This document shows, one piece after another, positions 24,101-32,330 of a stretch of DNA of 64,000 nt (positions within the stretch are counted from its first letter, which is position 1; each line of letters opens with the position of its first letter). The translations under genes and the position numbers were made by a program. The stretch covers positions 149,752,199 to 149,816,198 of the forward strand of contig OX235279.1 of NCBI GenBank assembly GCA_944472155.2, written 5' to 3'. The notes below the pieces were generated by a model. The model had not been told where the DNA came from. It was given only the letters and a program-made list of their open reading frames with translations, and searched no databases. The DNA comes from Trichobilharzia szidati (lineage: Eukaryota; Platyhelminthes; Trematoda; Strigeidida; Schistosomatidae).

Positions 24101-26190
24101 CAGGTTCCTCAGTTTGGCTCCTTATAAAATTGAAATATAAGAACCACTGATGTGTTCCAAATAAGCCAAAATAATTATTCACCTCCAAATAACTTCTGTT
24201 GATCTTCCACTTTAGGGTTATGAACTTAATACTATTCGTCATTGAGTGTTATCCCTTTTGTTAACAGTAAGTGGAAGGTGTTCGAGACTTCACCTTTGCC
24301 ATTACTTGATGATTAATTTACTCGTAGACAGGTAACTGATAGTTTGGAGATGATATAGTCTTTTAAGGTTATGATGCGAGAGTTATTCAGTCTTCTCAGT
24401 GTGTTGCACAGTGCATTTATTTGGGAAGCTAAATCACCTCAAATCGGCTAGTCAAAGACGACGTCTTAACATGAGAAACAAGAAGCTTGTTTACCGTTTG
24501 TTAGCATGCGCCGACTTTGGCATCAGTGAGACAAATATCTTTCCACTAGAGGAAATCTAATGGACAGTGGTTTTCTCTGTCGATATCTAACAGCTGTAAG
24601 ATATGACCGTTGAAAGTAGAAGACATTAAATGACTACAGGTTTTTAACCAAAGGTTTCCTTATCTAATTCTATATGTCAGGTAGAGCAATATGTCAAGTA
24701 ATAATGAGATTAGGCGAAGGTAAATCAAGCTATGGGGTTGTGAGTCTTAATGTTCTATGTATTCTAGATGTCTTTACTAATCTATACTCCATAATTCTCT
24801 GTTTAATCCCTGTTTTTCCATAACAGTTTTGTTGTAATTTTGAAGAATGGGAACTTGTACTAATGCATATTTGTATAAAATTCCAAGTCGATTCATCTCC
24901 TAGATGATCAAGCTTTTTTTAATGTGTATGAACCTCTAGCTTTGATCAATAACTACACAAACTTCGCCACCTCAATTTGATTCTCTTGCGGTCATAAACC
25001 TGTAGTCTTTTCATTTTTTTAATATTTAACAGTTGTGCCTCATAGCCTTGAGTAGGACGCGAAAGTGTCACACCCATTGTAAGACGGCTAATGAAATTAC
25101 CTGACTGCCCAAACCCCGGTGGTTGGAGTGTCGGTCGAACCTGTGACCCAGTGTTTGGAAGTTAGGGTGCCTAGATCAATAAGCCACAGCTTCACTGTGC
25201 AGAAAACGCATTAGTATAGATAGTCACTTTTGAATACCTGGATGCCTTGTTGAAACAACGGAAAACGCATACGCCAGATTGGTATTTTTCGTCCATATTG
25301 AGGTCATATCATATTGTGGGTGATAAAACCCTGAAAAAAGAAAGCGGTATTTGCAGATGGTTAAGTCCAGTGTTGTCGAATTATTTTACCTATGATAAGG
25401 GAAAAATACATGCCAAACAAAATTGGATTTTATTTGACTTCACTCAGAAGAGTCTAGATCTTTTCATTATCTTTTCATCAACCTACGTCAAATCAACCTA
25501 GAATCCAGGACAAACCTTTCTTCGTGTTTAGAACTTGTCTGCTAACGAAAATTGGCATCTGAGTGAGTAGTGCTGCTACCGAGACTTATTTATTAATTTG
25601 GGACTCGTAGATATTTTTTGGGGGGGTTTGAAACAGTGCGTTCCGAGTTCGAGTCCTGGTAGAAGCCCTACCGCTAACTGACTAGCTATCAGCAACCATA
25701 AAACATCTGGAAGTTGACCTCAGAACATCTTCAATTTTTCCTCACTAAGAGCCTATATATGAAGGGGGATTGGGCTTTTCGGTCCAATTGAAATCATTCA
25801 ACGGTGAATTCAAATAATGATAACACTGAAATTAATAGTAATAATAATACTATTGTTACACACAAATAATTTCTGCACAGATCAAGATGAAAGCTATTGA
25901 ACACTAGGCTTGTTTACATGTCTTCTCTGTCTTTTGTTTTCTTTTTCGCCTATTTCATAAACACAGCATATAATCCAAGATTTTCAATTGATGAGAGAAA
26001 AAAATACCAAGAAAAGCTGAAGAATTACATACGAACGTGTTCATTAATCCCATGGTTAGCTAAGTCTATGCCGTTACCATACTATCCAGTTGGCAAACGT
26101 TCAGCAGAATTCAATAAAAAATTGAACGACTTTTTAAATTGTGAAAAATGTGTAGATCAACCTGAAACTTGGATAGAATGGGACAAATAA
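1..26190 (+). CDS. AK9: Adenylate kinase 9 (AK9)-like, C-terminal part, 7 exons, 5'-partial
   Basis: Spliced CDS: 2-152, 7838-8045, 9444-9554, 10617-11050, 17154-17916, 23637-23854 and 25967-26190. All six introns are GT-AG, phases agree at every junction, and the exons total 2109 nt (702 residues plus stop TAA 26188-26190). Seen: a YHS-like piece at the N-end, then the nucleotide-binding P-loop GAPKTGKT (residues about 42-49), the rest of an NMP-kinase core (to about 157), a Glu-rich linker, an Asn/His tract (about 364-394), a YHS-like segment with CPVC (about 512-515) and CSNDC (about 546-550), and a C-terminal domain starting near LPLPGFLEQ. Family knowledge: AK9 proteins are long multi-domain nucleoside mono/diphosphate kinases that transfer phosphate from ATP to (d)NMPs, and this kinase/YHS/tail order is theirs. 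Earlier kinase domains should lie upstream. Introns of 1.1-7.7 kb are full of retroelements. A possible poly(A) signal, AATAAA, lies at 26653. The family call is by eye. Confidence 0.88.
153..2320. other. Start of AK9 intron; nothing recognised
   Basis: AT-rich intron sequence after exon a. I see no coding signal or clear repeat in it. Confidence 0.5.
2325..2445 (-). repeat. Hammerhead-SINE fragment (Sm-alpha-like), decayed
   Basis: On the plus strand it begins with the family tail in reverse (GATATCAGTTAGAGAG), then 'GGACAGGTGTTTCGTTC', the remnant of the GAAAC box of the hammerhead. It lacks a recognisable core and tRNA-like head. It lies opposite in orientation to the copy at 2560-2745. 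Confidence 0.5.
2560..2745 (+). repeat. tRNA-derived SINE with degraded hammerhead (Sm-alpha-like)
   Basis: A tRNA-like head (GGCTGGATGGTATAAGAGC for box A, GAGTTCGAACACA for box B), then a hammerhead region at 2649-2686 whose core has drifted (CCGACGA for CUGANGA, stem II no longer paired, GAAAC kept), then the tail GATATCAACACGTGGTCAAA shared with the copies at 21.3 and 2.3 kb. Family comparison is by eye. Confidence 0.65.
3255..3445 (-). mobile_element. RTE-like non-LTR retrotransposon fragment (C-terminal region)
   Basis: The minus strand reads RIRKTRRIFINLINLKSVWK and then NKIRIFHTTVK, matching the segment after the RT domain in the other RTE copies of this window (GKAR..F..L..IW...T..KI.IF..NVK). 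It is a short relic. Confidence 0.5.
4060..4240 (-). repeat. tRNA-derived SINE with hammerhead motif (Sm-alpha-like), best core in window
   Basis: Read on the minus strand: tRNA-like head (box A-like GGCTTGATGGTCTACGAGC, box B-like GGGTTTGACCCTC), then hammerhead 4129-4090, then a tail that continues into the palindrome arm. It sits in the palindrome's centre, so its 3' half is duplicated in the right arm. Confidence 0.7.
4090..4129 (-). ncRNA. Hammerhead ribozyme motif in SINE
   Basis: The minus strand has CTGAAGA (fits the CUGANGA core), stem II GTCC/GGAC around a 7-nt loop CAGGCCA, GAAA, a very short stem III (ACA-AC-TGT) and the cleavage-site TC. Stem I pairing is weak here. Known: schistosome Sm-alpha SINEs encode active hammerheads. 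Whether this copy cleaves is untested. Confidence 0.55.
4591..5250. other. Intron sequence; nothing recognised
   Basis: AT-rich, no coding signal; only short simple-sequence runs. Confidence 0.5.
5250..5657 (-). mobile_element. Penelope-like element (PLE) fragment, RT C-terminal region
   Basis: A 132-codon open frame. Motifs LGILSISLNRRDDGTVKRS, SKQYLHFSSFVLIQYKGTLV and LLANGYPKNVI match the region after the RT active site in PLEs (RRxDGS..R..YRK, GQY..F.SF.P..YK..LV, L..NGYP..FI). The RT core is missing at the 5' side and the frame stops after HLYG. It lies in AK9 intron 1 in antisense. Confidence 0.72.
5658..7837. other. Rest of AK9 intron 1; simple repeats only
   Basis: Contains a pure (AT)n run at about 6394-6416, an (ATA)n run at about 6680-6700 and nothing else I could assign. 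The intron ends at 7837. Confidence 0.5.
7838..8045 (+). CDS. AK9: AK9 exon b (NMP-binding part of kinase domain)
   Basis: Acceptor ACTTCAG at 7831-7837; donor CGTGG|GTAAG at 8045/8046. Translation continues the P-loop helix (IARRIAKEYNIPIVNAGDCV...), followed by a segment resembling the NMP-binding region (LANRIREQFNRGEAISDELT). Phase 1 in, phase 2 out. Confidence 0.9.
8282..8305. repeat. (TA)n microsatellite
   Basis: Alternating TA/GTA run in AK9 intron 2. Confidence 0.8.
8480..9350 (-). mobile_element. RTE-type non-LTR retrotransposon, 5'-truncated, 3' end with (AAT)n tail
   Basis: Read on the minus strand from the RT active-site region (VDDLCSMSHKIEDLQ at about 9300, frame broken just before it), through VNIDKTEVM, EVTSFTYLESIVSTTGG, RIGKARNTFI and WRWTGHSLKRPLGD, to a 3' end CCTATGTTCCACTAGGAACC followed by CAATAATAATAATAAG. 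Several frameshifts; dead. The 3' end with AAT repeats is the reference for the other RTE ends here. It fills most of AK9 intron 2, antisense. Confidence 0.8.
9444..9554 (+). CDS. AK9: AK9 exon c (kinase core)
   Basis: Acceptor CAAACAAG at 9443; donor CAAAA|GTAAGT at 9554/9555. It encodes YILENYPLTKEQGEILFAYG and a strand ending in LTVTDEKQ, which corresponds to the 'DGFP..TREQ' strand of adenylate kinases; here the motif reads ENYPLTKEQ, so the usual Asp-Gly is replaced. Phase 2 in and out. Confidence 0.88.
10010..10240 (-). repeat. tRNA-derived SINE, diverged copy
   Basis: The minus strand has box A-like CACAGTGGTTAGGGCTCTCG and box B-like GTGGTTCGATCTCC with the internal CATGCACATGG seen in other copies. 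The body differs from the commoner copies. Confidence 0.5.
10325..10570 (-). repeat. tRNA-derived SINE with RTE-like 3' tail and (AAT)n
   Basis: Minus strand: box A-like GCACAGCAGTAGAATGCTC, box B-like GGTTCGGGGGTCGATCTCC, body, then GAAGCCTACTGGGAACGTAA and an AAT-repeat tail, very like the RTE 3' end at 8480. It sits directly before AK9 exon d. Confidence 0.7.
10617..11050 (+). CDS. AK9: AK9 exon d (acidic linker and helical region)
   Basis: Acceptor TTTATTTAG at 10616; donor ATTGCAA|GTAAGT at 11050/11051. It encodes a Glu-rich low-complexity stretch (GEEEEQEIEGEG) followed by a helical region (VIPQLREWYTSYNGL...). Phase 2 in, phase 1 out. The open frame runs past the donor into the intron to 11115; that extension is not coding. 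Confidence 0.85.
11140..11720. other. AK9 intron 4, first part; nothing recognised
   Basis: No coding signal or clear repeat beyond short AT-rich runs. Confidence 0.45.
11722..11950 (-). repeat. tRNA-derived SINE with RTE-like 3' tail
   Basis: Minus strand: GTATAGTGGTTAGGACGCTA (box A region), CCGGGGTTCGATCCCCGG (T-arm-like, fully paired), body, then GAAGCCCTATGTTTCACTGG... and a poly-purine end. It is nearly the same head as the copy at 61.35 kb. Confidence 0.75.
12645..13239 (-). mobile_element. PLE 3' cassette: GIY-YIG endonuclease flanked by inverted repeats
   Basis: Minus strand 13010-12690 reads NGVYEFMCAYQRRYIGRIER..., EHITKHLRFKILDS, ALDRHLIESGH, then QLKPRLSIRRETVMNLS: a GIY-YIG nuclease domain (N-G-V-Y...R-Y-I-G) as at the C-end of PLE proteins, with few breaks. 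Left arm 12645-12738 (the element's 3' end) and right arm 13149-13239 are inverted copies of about 90 bp with a few mismatches. So an inverted copy of the 3' end precedes the truncated element. Confidence 0.75.
13690..14120 (-). mobile_element. RTE-type retrotransposon fragment (after RT active site)
   Basis: The minus strand includes ITKEVTAFTYLGSIVSTTG and pieces matching ADRRGSKEKTSSEHGVK / KQDLHHSEISLEIF in shifting frames. Homologous to 8604-9300. Several frameshifts; dead. Confidence 0.7.
14130..17153. other. AK9 intron 4, second part; mostly unassigned
   Basis: Nothing firm. 15220-15440 carries a partial tandem of 'GTCAGGGATTGATGTCATT' and later 'ATTGACATCAACCCCTCA', perhaps an old inverted repeat. 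16530-16680 is SINE-like (GGGCTCCATCCC...) but not convincing. Confidence 0.35.
17154..17916 (+). CDS. AK9: AK9 exon e (Asn/His tract and YHS-like domains)
   Basis: Acceptor ACTCTTTCAG at 17153; donor TTCTTAG|GTAAGTG at 17916/17917. This is the longest exon (763 nt). In order it encodes FRHYCPVTLREK (start of a YHS-like unit), an Asn/His/Ser repeat tract (17341-17430), a hydrophilic region, a YHS-like half (AEYKGHYYRMAGPDELHAFL), then a full unit with GYCPVC and FCSNDC. An ATG at 17306 lies inside the exon and is not the gene start. Phase 1 in, phase 2 out. Confidence 0.9.
17341..17430 (+). repeat. AK9: Coding Asn/His/Ser low-complexity tract in AK9
   Basis: Repeats of AAT/CAT/CAC/AAC codons, in frame, giving alternating His-Asn then a poly-Asn run. 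Likely a length-variable insertion between domains. The repeat keeps the frame. Confidence 0.85.
18960..19180 (+). repeat. tRNA-derived SINE, diverged, with RTE-like 3' tail
   Basis: GTGGTTCAGGTTCAATTCCG (box B region), CCGACGTACTCC, body like the 61.35-kb copy (TTTACTAGCC, AAGCCCG, GGGTGGGCGT), then CTTGAAGTCATTTGTCCCAC, matching the RTE 3' tail. The head is partly lost. Confidence 0.6.
20495..21830 (+). mobile_element. PLE, 5'-truncated (RT to GIY-YIG), interrupted by a SINE
   Basis: Motifs: YFTFEGKICQ, MGSPISPIVADIFM, then WWRYADDT (RT active site YADD), LPMLDCKL, a broken stretch FADRIRRPTTTP... ENNYPEEFI, and after the insertion CFECQAKYMGQTSR and RIRVNEHKRLTKGD (GIY-YIG domain). Several stops; dead. 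The SINE at 21263-21448 sits between 'VIYKI' and 'CFEC' of the nuclease domain. Confidence 0.82.
21263..21448 (-). repeat. Hammerhead-SINE insertion inside the PLE, with ~10-bp target duplication
   Basis: Flanked by AAAATATCTT (21253-21262) and AAAACATCTT (21449-21458), an imperfect target-site duplication. The hammerhead remnant at 21396-21357 on the minus strand has CTGACAA...TTCC/GAGGAT..GAAAC, a decayed core. The tail (GATATCAGTTAGAGA) occurs at the left, and an inverted copy of it (TCTAACTGATATCAATCC) at the right, so the insert folds back on itself. Confidence 0.72.
22140..22620 (-). mobile_element. PLE fragment, GIY-YIG endonuclease domain
   Basis: The minus strand reads CKFNYVCGARYIGRSMRIL, EHYPTTLL, SGSIRSAIIEHHVNTGHSI and NNLPKSMRFC...: the C...RYIGR...R..EH..H pattern of PLE GIY-YIG nucleases. 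It is opposite in direction to the PLE just before it and belongs to a different subfamily. Stops present. Confidence 0.7.
22621..23142. other. AK9 intron 5, part; nothing recognised
   Basis: AT-rich; no coding or repeat signal that I can name. Confidence 0.45.
23143..23290 (-). repeat. tRNA-derived SINE with hammerhead-like motif
   Basis: Minus strand: box A-like TGGCTTAATGGTCTATGAGC, box B-like GGGTTTGAACCCC, then the hammerhead-like 23205-23170, then the family tail TTCTCTAACTGATGTCAGC. The stretch between hammerhead and tail is deleted compared with the copy at 21.3 kb. Confidence 0.7.
23170..23205 (-). ncRNA. Hammerhead-like motif (CUGAUGA ... GAAAC)
   Basis: The minus strand has CTGATGA, a 3-nt AGC insert, stem II GCCC/GGGC around loop TAAACTA, then GAAAC. 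The core boxes are intact, but the extra bases before stem II and the lost stem I partner make activity doubtful. Confidence 0.45.
23637..23854 (+). CDS. AK9: AK9 exon f (C-terminal domain)
   Basis: Acceptor TTCTTCAACAG at 23636; donor AAAAG|GTAAGC at 23854/23855. It encodes RKPVLFDDLKLPHKLPP and then LPLPGFLEQ..., KFPFIKIKRSALIYMGLHL, matching the conserved tail of AK9 proteins as I know them. Phase 2 in, phase 1 out. Confidence 0.9.
25035..25195 (-). repeat. tRNA-derived SINE, diverged
   Basis: Minus strand: TGTGGCTTATTGATCTAGGC (box A-like), ACAGGTTCGACCGACACTCC (box B), then a body recognisable from other copies (GGTTTGGGCAGTCAGG). Confidence 0.5.
25967..26190 (+). CDS. AK9: AK9 exon g (terminal exon)
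   Basis: Acceptor ATAAACACAG at 25966; stop TAA at 26188-26190. It encodes AYNPRFSIDERKKYQEKL... ending PETWIEWDK. Together with exon f it forms 'HLKAYNP', the expected AK9-family continuation. Phase 1 in. Confidence 0.9.
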
Positions 26191-27130
26191 AAACAGAGAA
26201 ACAAACAAACAAGGAAGATAATATGAATGGTCAGTATTCAATATGCATGCATTCCTCATACAATTATTTCATCTTTTAAAGTTAACTTTCAACAACAACA
26301 ACACTGGATATGTAAGACTGTATAAATAGAAATGCGCAAAACATTCACATAAATATCTTTTACTAAATGGAGTGAAGTATTGTTCAGTCCATTGAATTCT
26401 CCACTTTTTGTCTCCAAGCTTGTTTTTTTTTCTTTGTTTTTTTTTGCTATACTTCAAATAACTTTATTGTAGGATTGATTTCCAAATATTTCCACAAACC
26501 GAACAAACAACCTATAAATTTATTCGATAGTGAAAATGGCCAACAAAAAGTAGCGGAAAAGGAATCTGCCCATTCATTAAAGTTAGTAAGTAAAAGTAAT
26601 GAATCAATAAATTGTGGACACTATTCATGACAAAAGAATAATCTGCTAAGTAAATAAAATCAGCTGAGAATAAGATTCAAAGAGGTTTTATAACTAATAC
26701 TCTGTGTGTGTGTGTGGCATACATTGTCTTCATGAAAGAGTAATGTTAACCGGTGTAGGATTCACGTGGAAAGAAGTTAGCGGTGATCGGAAGCAGATTT
26801 GTATCTTGCGTAGATGATGTTGGCTGGATAGTGGAATTGTGAAGCTTTCACCATTTTCTCTCTAGACAACATCTTCAGCCCTGACTTCATTATAATAAAT
26901 TGAGCTTTTGCAATTCTCCATGCTTTTACTAGCCATTTCTTATGATAACTAACTGAATGTGGCTGTTTTTTTTCCGAAGATTTGCTCATCACCTTGTCCA
27001 CTTGTGTTTGTATTCATTATTTTGTTGACTTTATGACAGTCGAGCATTTTTTGTCCGTGTGACTTTCTTTTCATTGTCTAATTAGTCTAATCTAAGCTAG
27101 TCAATGGAATTTATTTGAAAGAGGTCGCTT
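26191..27130. other. AK9 3' flank; nothing coding recognised
   Basis: Holds the AK9 3' UTR. A candidate poly(A) signal is at 26653-26658 and a (GT)n run at about 26703-26716. Nothing else was assigned. Confidence 0.5.
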
Positions 27131-27159
27131 CCTTCCCTTGTCTAGTTACCCAGCATCAT

Positions 27160-27748
27160 TCCAACTACAGGCATGCTTAACGGATGACGATGTCAAAACC
27201 ACTCTGGATGGGAAAGGCAAACCAGACCTTTATCACTCTGAAATCAGTTTAGAAATATTCTGAACTTAGTATAAACAACAAAACTTGAATTTTCAACATT
27301 AGTGTCAAGTCAGTCAGTTCTTCTATTCGGGCCAGAAACTTGACGCGTTTCCAACAGGCTATGGCAGACTTTTATTGACAGCCGCCTTCGCTAGCAACAT
27401 GTTGAATATCAGATAGACAACCAGAAAGAATTAGCACCAGGATACTCTGGGAGCGAACCAGTCAAGAATCTATTGCTCAACAAATATAAGGAAGAAAGTG
27501 GAGATGAGTCGGTCATACGCTCAAGGGACTGCTGGGTGACACTGCATGCCAGGCCCTCGAGTGGGAAACGACGAGTTGCGCGTAAGTGCGAGGGTGACAT
27601 GGAGGAGATCATGTGAGGACGAGATGAGGCGACAGTGTGACCAGCTAAAGAAGGATCCAGAGAATGGGACAAAATGATAATGTGCTGTTGAAGCCTTGTG
27701 TTTCGACCGGAACCAAAGGAAATAATAACATAGAATAATAATAATAAT
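27160..27748 (+). mobile_element. RTE-type retrotransposon, 3' fragment with AAT tail
   Basis: In shifting frames: DDDVKTTLDGKGKPDLYHSE, ERTSQESIAQQI, GRKWR*VGHTLKGLLGDT and a terminal GTGCTGTTGAAGCCTTGTG... ending in ATAATAATAATAATAAG. Matches the RTE end at 8480. Dead. Confidence 0.75.
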
Positions 27749-28107
27749 AAGCTAATGTCTCCCTTAATTTCTCATTCTGACTGAATATCATGCCTTTAGA
27801 AATTCTTTAGCCGTTTTGATGTTTCTCTTATTTCAGATGTTGTCGGACTAAAAAGAGGTATCAGTTGGTGACGTCATTGACCATTCGTCTGAGTCACCTA
27901 GAGAACCTAAATTACCCGACTTATTCCATTCGGACACTAGAAAACAATGGTTACAGACTTCTCTTGACATGAATCACAGTGGCAGGGATGTATTCGTCTT
28001 CTAGATTCGGGATTAATCTCTCCATCACTGCCATTTTTTGTTTATTGTAGAATGACAACGGTCTTACTCACTTTACATCAGATAGCTTTTCGAGATGTAA
28101 CAACTTT

Positions 28108-28690
28108 AATAATAATAATAATAATTTGCTTTATTCCAAAACAGTACATGTGATACAGAATGGAATTCTCAGCATTTTTACTACAGTATTGCATCCATTT
28201 AGTACATTATCAATAAAAAGAATTCTACATAGATTAAGGAAATCTCAGTTCATTATGACAACAACACATTGGCATATCGGTAGCAAAGGAAAGCTGAAAC
28301 AGTGTTTGAAGGTGTTAGAAAAGTGGGAGCTGTCATATTTACTGGCGTAAGCGAGAGAAAGAAACAAAGCAGCACATAACGGAAGAAAAGAAAAGAGAGA
28401 GAGAAGGAAAAGAAAGAAAGAAAATGTTGTACCTATAAATGATGTGAGTTTGAAAGACGAGATCCAGTTGTACTACTGACTATTTAATGAATTATAGGTA
28501 TCACGCCTAATGCTTTCTTTATCACACAGAACACGAGCTAAGTAGGGTATGGTTGAGTTTTTGTACTTGCTGGTGCGAGCATATAGTTTTCTATATAGGC
28601 TTCTGGTTTTACCTGATGAGATGCAAGGGGAGAGTTGTGAGTGAAATGAGCTCATAATATTGATAATAAAAAATATAGTAGTATAATAGA
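28108..28690. other. (AAT)n run and unassigned sequence with purine tract
   Basis: Begins with an AAT run (28108-28122), then unassigned sequence, and a GA-rich stretch at 28347-28425. No coding signal. Confidence 0.4.
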
Positions 28691-28735
28691 GAATATTTGT
28701 AGCTCAGGTGGGTGATTTGCAATTAATATTGTTCG

Positions 28736-29420
28736 CTGAGCTGGTTGGTTTAATTGCGGAGCTTTCGTCGTCATTCTGGACAACATCCCCTTTCAGCGCA
28801 AGTTTTGGCATAAAGTAAACTGATTTAAGTTATATATGTCCAAACCAAGTTCACTTTTAACGGTTTGAAAAAATTCTCCATGAATAAGAGAATTGCGTCT
28901 CCTGGTGACCATCTTCATGAACGGTAGTCGATTTACATCTGTGGGCGTTCCCTTCGAATCAGAATCCAGGAACACAAATTAGCTGTGAAAAGACATGATA
29001 TATATTCTTTCATATCAATACATGTAAATAATTATGCACATCGACTTGATTGGGATAATGTCGAGATTTTAAACAGAAGAAACACCAAGTGCCAGAGAAT
29101 TCCTAGAAGCCTGGTACTCAAGTGGATATGCGATTAACAAACATGATAATATAGACCAAATCTACCAACTAATAAAAAGTAAATCATGTGACGAGAAAGT
29201 TCAAAATCCAAGTCAATAAAAAATGATCAATACAGATATAAGTCGACTATCAATCATGAAGGTGGTTACCATTAGACGCAATTCTATCATTCATGGAGAA
29301 TTGAAATCAGTTCACTTTATGCCAAAACTTGCGCTGAAAGGGGATGTTGTCCAGAAGGACGACGAAAGCTCCGCAATTAAACCAACCAACTCAGAGAACA
29401 CTACTAAATGCAAATATAGC
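28736..29420 (+). mobile_element. PLE 3' cassette: GIY-YIG C-part flanked by inverted repeats
   Basis: The centre (28950-29215) reads RIQEHKLAVKRHD, HRLDWDNVEILNRR and, in the next frame, AREFLEAWYSSGYAINKHDN: the end of a PLE GIY-YIG domain. The left arm 28736-28940 is an inverted, longer copy of the right arm 29236-29420 (about 115 bp near-identical, then a further stretch; the right arm lacks about 45 bp). So the truncated element is preceded by an inverted copy of its own 3' end, as at 12.6-13.2 kb. Confidence 0.75.
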
Positions 29421-29469
29421 AGTAAACTCTGGATTAGTCAGTACACTTACATCAATAGAGAATTATTAT

Positions 29470-30860
29470 AGAATAAAATGAAGCGTTATATTTAAAGGTA
29501 GAAAGTAATAGTAATAAGTTAAAAAGTGATGAAAGCAGCTAGTGAAGAAACAGCTAAGTTCTGCACAAACTTCTGTAGCTTTCACTCAATTTGTCGATTT
29601 TTAAACAAGAAGGTGCAACTTTGAGCTCAGTAATCTTTGAGCACTGTCCCATACGGCCAATATGACAAATAAATAAATAGTCTCTACCTGTAATCTCGTT
29701 ATTAGTTAGAATTCGCCCCTCAACCGGAAATAGAATTTACAGCCTAGCTGATGACTTCGTTGAAAAGAAAACTTTCTTCACTGCAACTGCCTTTTTAATT
29801 TGTCTCATGAACTAAGGTTTAAATTCCGCAGTTTTGACCACTTCTCGTTTACAGCTGATTAGACAAAAGCTGTTGGAATTTAAGTATTGCCTATTCCTAG
29901 TGGAATTCGGGCCAGTGCATATTTGGAGTCTTCCATCTTCCAAGCGCTGTATAGTGACGTAAGGAAAGTGAAAATTTCCAGTCCTTCTGTATGCGTCATC
30001 AGATAGTTCACGTAGATTGGACGAAGCATTTTCATTACAGCCCAATGCGTATTTGTCATCAGCATATCAACAACACAAAGTTTTGTCATCGAGAGTACAC
30101 TCTAACTTTCTTCTCCCATAATTATGGTACCATATCTACTAATAAACGGAACAGTGAACTCCATATAGCTAAACCATCTACCTGACGGTAGGATGACCAA
30201 AACTGAACTGTACATCCACGGTATACATTAACACCAAATGTTCCAATTCCTGCATTGCCAGAGGGAGAAATTCAGAATGTTGAAAAGTAGTACCAACAGT
30301 TTCGTGAATCGGAATCCTTGTGAACAAGAAGTTTATAACAAATAATCCTATGAAAGTTTCGGAAAAGTTAATGTGGCACAGGCTTCCAACAAACTGTAGT
30401 GAGACATACATGGTATATGCAACTAGTCATTGATGCGTGGGTTTCAATCTCTTTGCAAACCAGTGGGTGACTGACTCTGTACTGGGTAAAGTTAATCACA
30501 GAAAGTGTAGATCTCAACGCAACATGTTTGTTTTTAAAGAACCATATATGTGAAATACACGAGACCCTATAAGTTTTAATACATTGTACTTGTTGTTAAT
30601 CGGTTCCTCTTTGAAGAGCTCTCCCAACATATTTGTGAAACGCTTTTTAACTGAATTTTTACTAACACTGTTACAGTTTTCCACTTTAAATCTGGACGGG
30701 TAGATCAGAACGGATTACACCTTGCTGGTAGCTTTCTTTTTCTATCAACACTACCCCTAAGCCCTTAACTATTCACAAAATCGTGATTAACTTACGTCAT
30801 GAGATGTCATGTAGGTTTTTCAGAATGTAAACAAACTTCTCAGGTAAACATCGCTCTAAA
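29470..30860. other. Intergenic; nothing recognised
   Basis: Several 60-77 codon frames overlap on both strands here, but none shows a family motif. Confidence 0.4.
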
Positions 30861-31165
30861 AAATAGCTCCAGAGAGTAGTTCTACCCAACACCGAAGAAA
30901 ATGGAGATGGATCGGACACATGCTGAAGAGACAGTCGGGTGACATAGCACCCCAGGCCCTTGCGTGGAACCCGAAAGGGAAACGACGAATTTGGCATCTG
31001 AAGGTCACATGGAGGAAATCGTGTAAGGAGGAGATGGAAACCTATGGACAATCATGGAGCCGGCTAAAGAGGACTTCAGAGAACAGAACAAAATGGAGAT
31101 GTGCTGTTGAAGTCTTTGTTCCACTCGGGACCCAAGGGAACAATGACAATACAGCGATTGCTGAC
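30860..31165 (+). mobile_element. RTE-type retrotransposon, 3' terminal fragment
   Basis: Reads RKWRWIGHMLKRQSGDIAPQ, ALAWNPKGKRRIWHLKVTWR, SWSRLKRTSENRTKWRCAVE, then the typical 3' end (CCACTCGGGACCCAAGGGAA CAATGAC). The element's last ~90 codons are open. Confidence 0.78.
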
Positions 31166-31459
31166 CTGCGAGAACGTGTGACAATGCTCTTATAACTGAA
31201 GAAACATAAGCACTCGGTCAGTGAATCCATGACCTGGACAAAACCTACTCTGCTCTTTATTATATACCAATTCCTCGCGCGTTTTACAAAGCCAATATTT
31301 TAGATGCGACTAGTAACAGACTAATTACCCCGTTAATTATTGCACGCATTACGTAGACCCTTTTTGACGATAGGTACTATAATAGTTTGATTCCATGCTG
31401 GTGGAACATTCTCATTTTCCTCTATTTACCTAAAGTCTGTTCAGTTCTCTGACTATACG

Positions 31460-32330
31460 TGATACCTAGTTTTAAGACAAGCTCGGTTTGATACTTAGCA
31501 GTAGTAGCAGATACCACCAGTTTGCTTACATCAACCTATTGAGGACGACGTTTATGACCACCAGCAGGTCTCAGAATCTTCACAAATGCTTCAGAAGGAG
31601 CAGTGGTCCTGTATGCACCGACATCATCAGTAACCAATAACAATATGAGCTCTCTGAGTCCAAGATTGAGCGACAGAGGGAGGACACCGGACAGCACTAC
31701 AGTGATGGCTGTGTTAGAAGTTATTGTCGGTTATAAACAGGTTGTTATCTGACCTGTGACCATCCTGTCCCCATTGACCACTCAAACGACTCTTTCTCTG
31801 AGCCTTGGTGCTCGACTTGTGCATTCAAGTCCACAGCTGATACTAGGATGTCCATTGAACGCCTGTGCCGCAGAAGTCGTCCTTAATTACATCCGGGCTC
31901 AAATCTGTAGGTGCATAGACAGAGACGATGGTTGCTTCTAACTCTTGTACGACCTAGCCTCAGTAATATAAACGACTGTGAACAGGGGACCAGTCAGGTA
32001 ATTCGTATTCGACCCTACTACTTACTGAGATACCGCCACCATCTAAGCCGAATGTCTATGTCGCCGGGTCCCTGGAGAAGTGTGCTATTCAGTCTAGCAG
32101 CTTGTAAAGATATCCGAAGTACTTCACTGGTATATTGTGTGCGGCTCCCTCCACTGCAGTACACATCAGTATTGAGGCTTCTCAGAGTCCCGACCAGACC
32201 TGCTTGTTGTCCGATTGCCGTCAATGTGCAAACATTGCAAGTGGCAAATTTGAATGCAACATGCTGTCCCAGAGTAGCGGTATTAGATGTCGCAATGGGG
32301 GCCAGCTTTCTGAAAGTAACTAACTAGCAA
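31460..32330 (-). mobile_element. Non-LTR retrotransposon endonuclease-domain relic
   Basis: The minus strand has ATIVSVYAPTDLSPDVIKDD (about 31937-31870) and SGQWGQDGHRSDN (about 31780), the pattern of AP-type endonucleases in non-LTR elements (YAPT...KDDF, G.WG.D..RSDN). Frames shift and stop often; dead. The family was not resolved. Confidence 0.6.
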
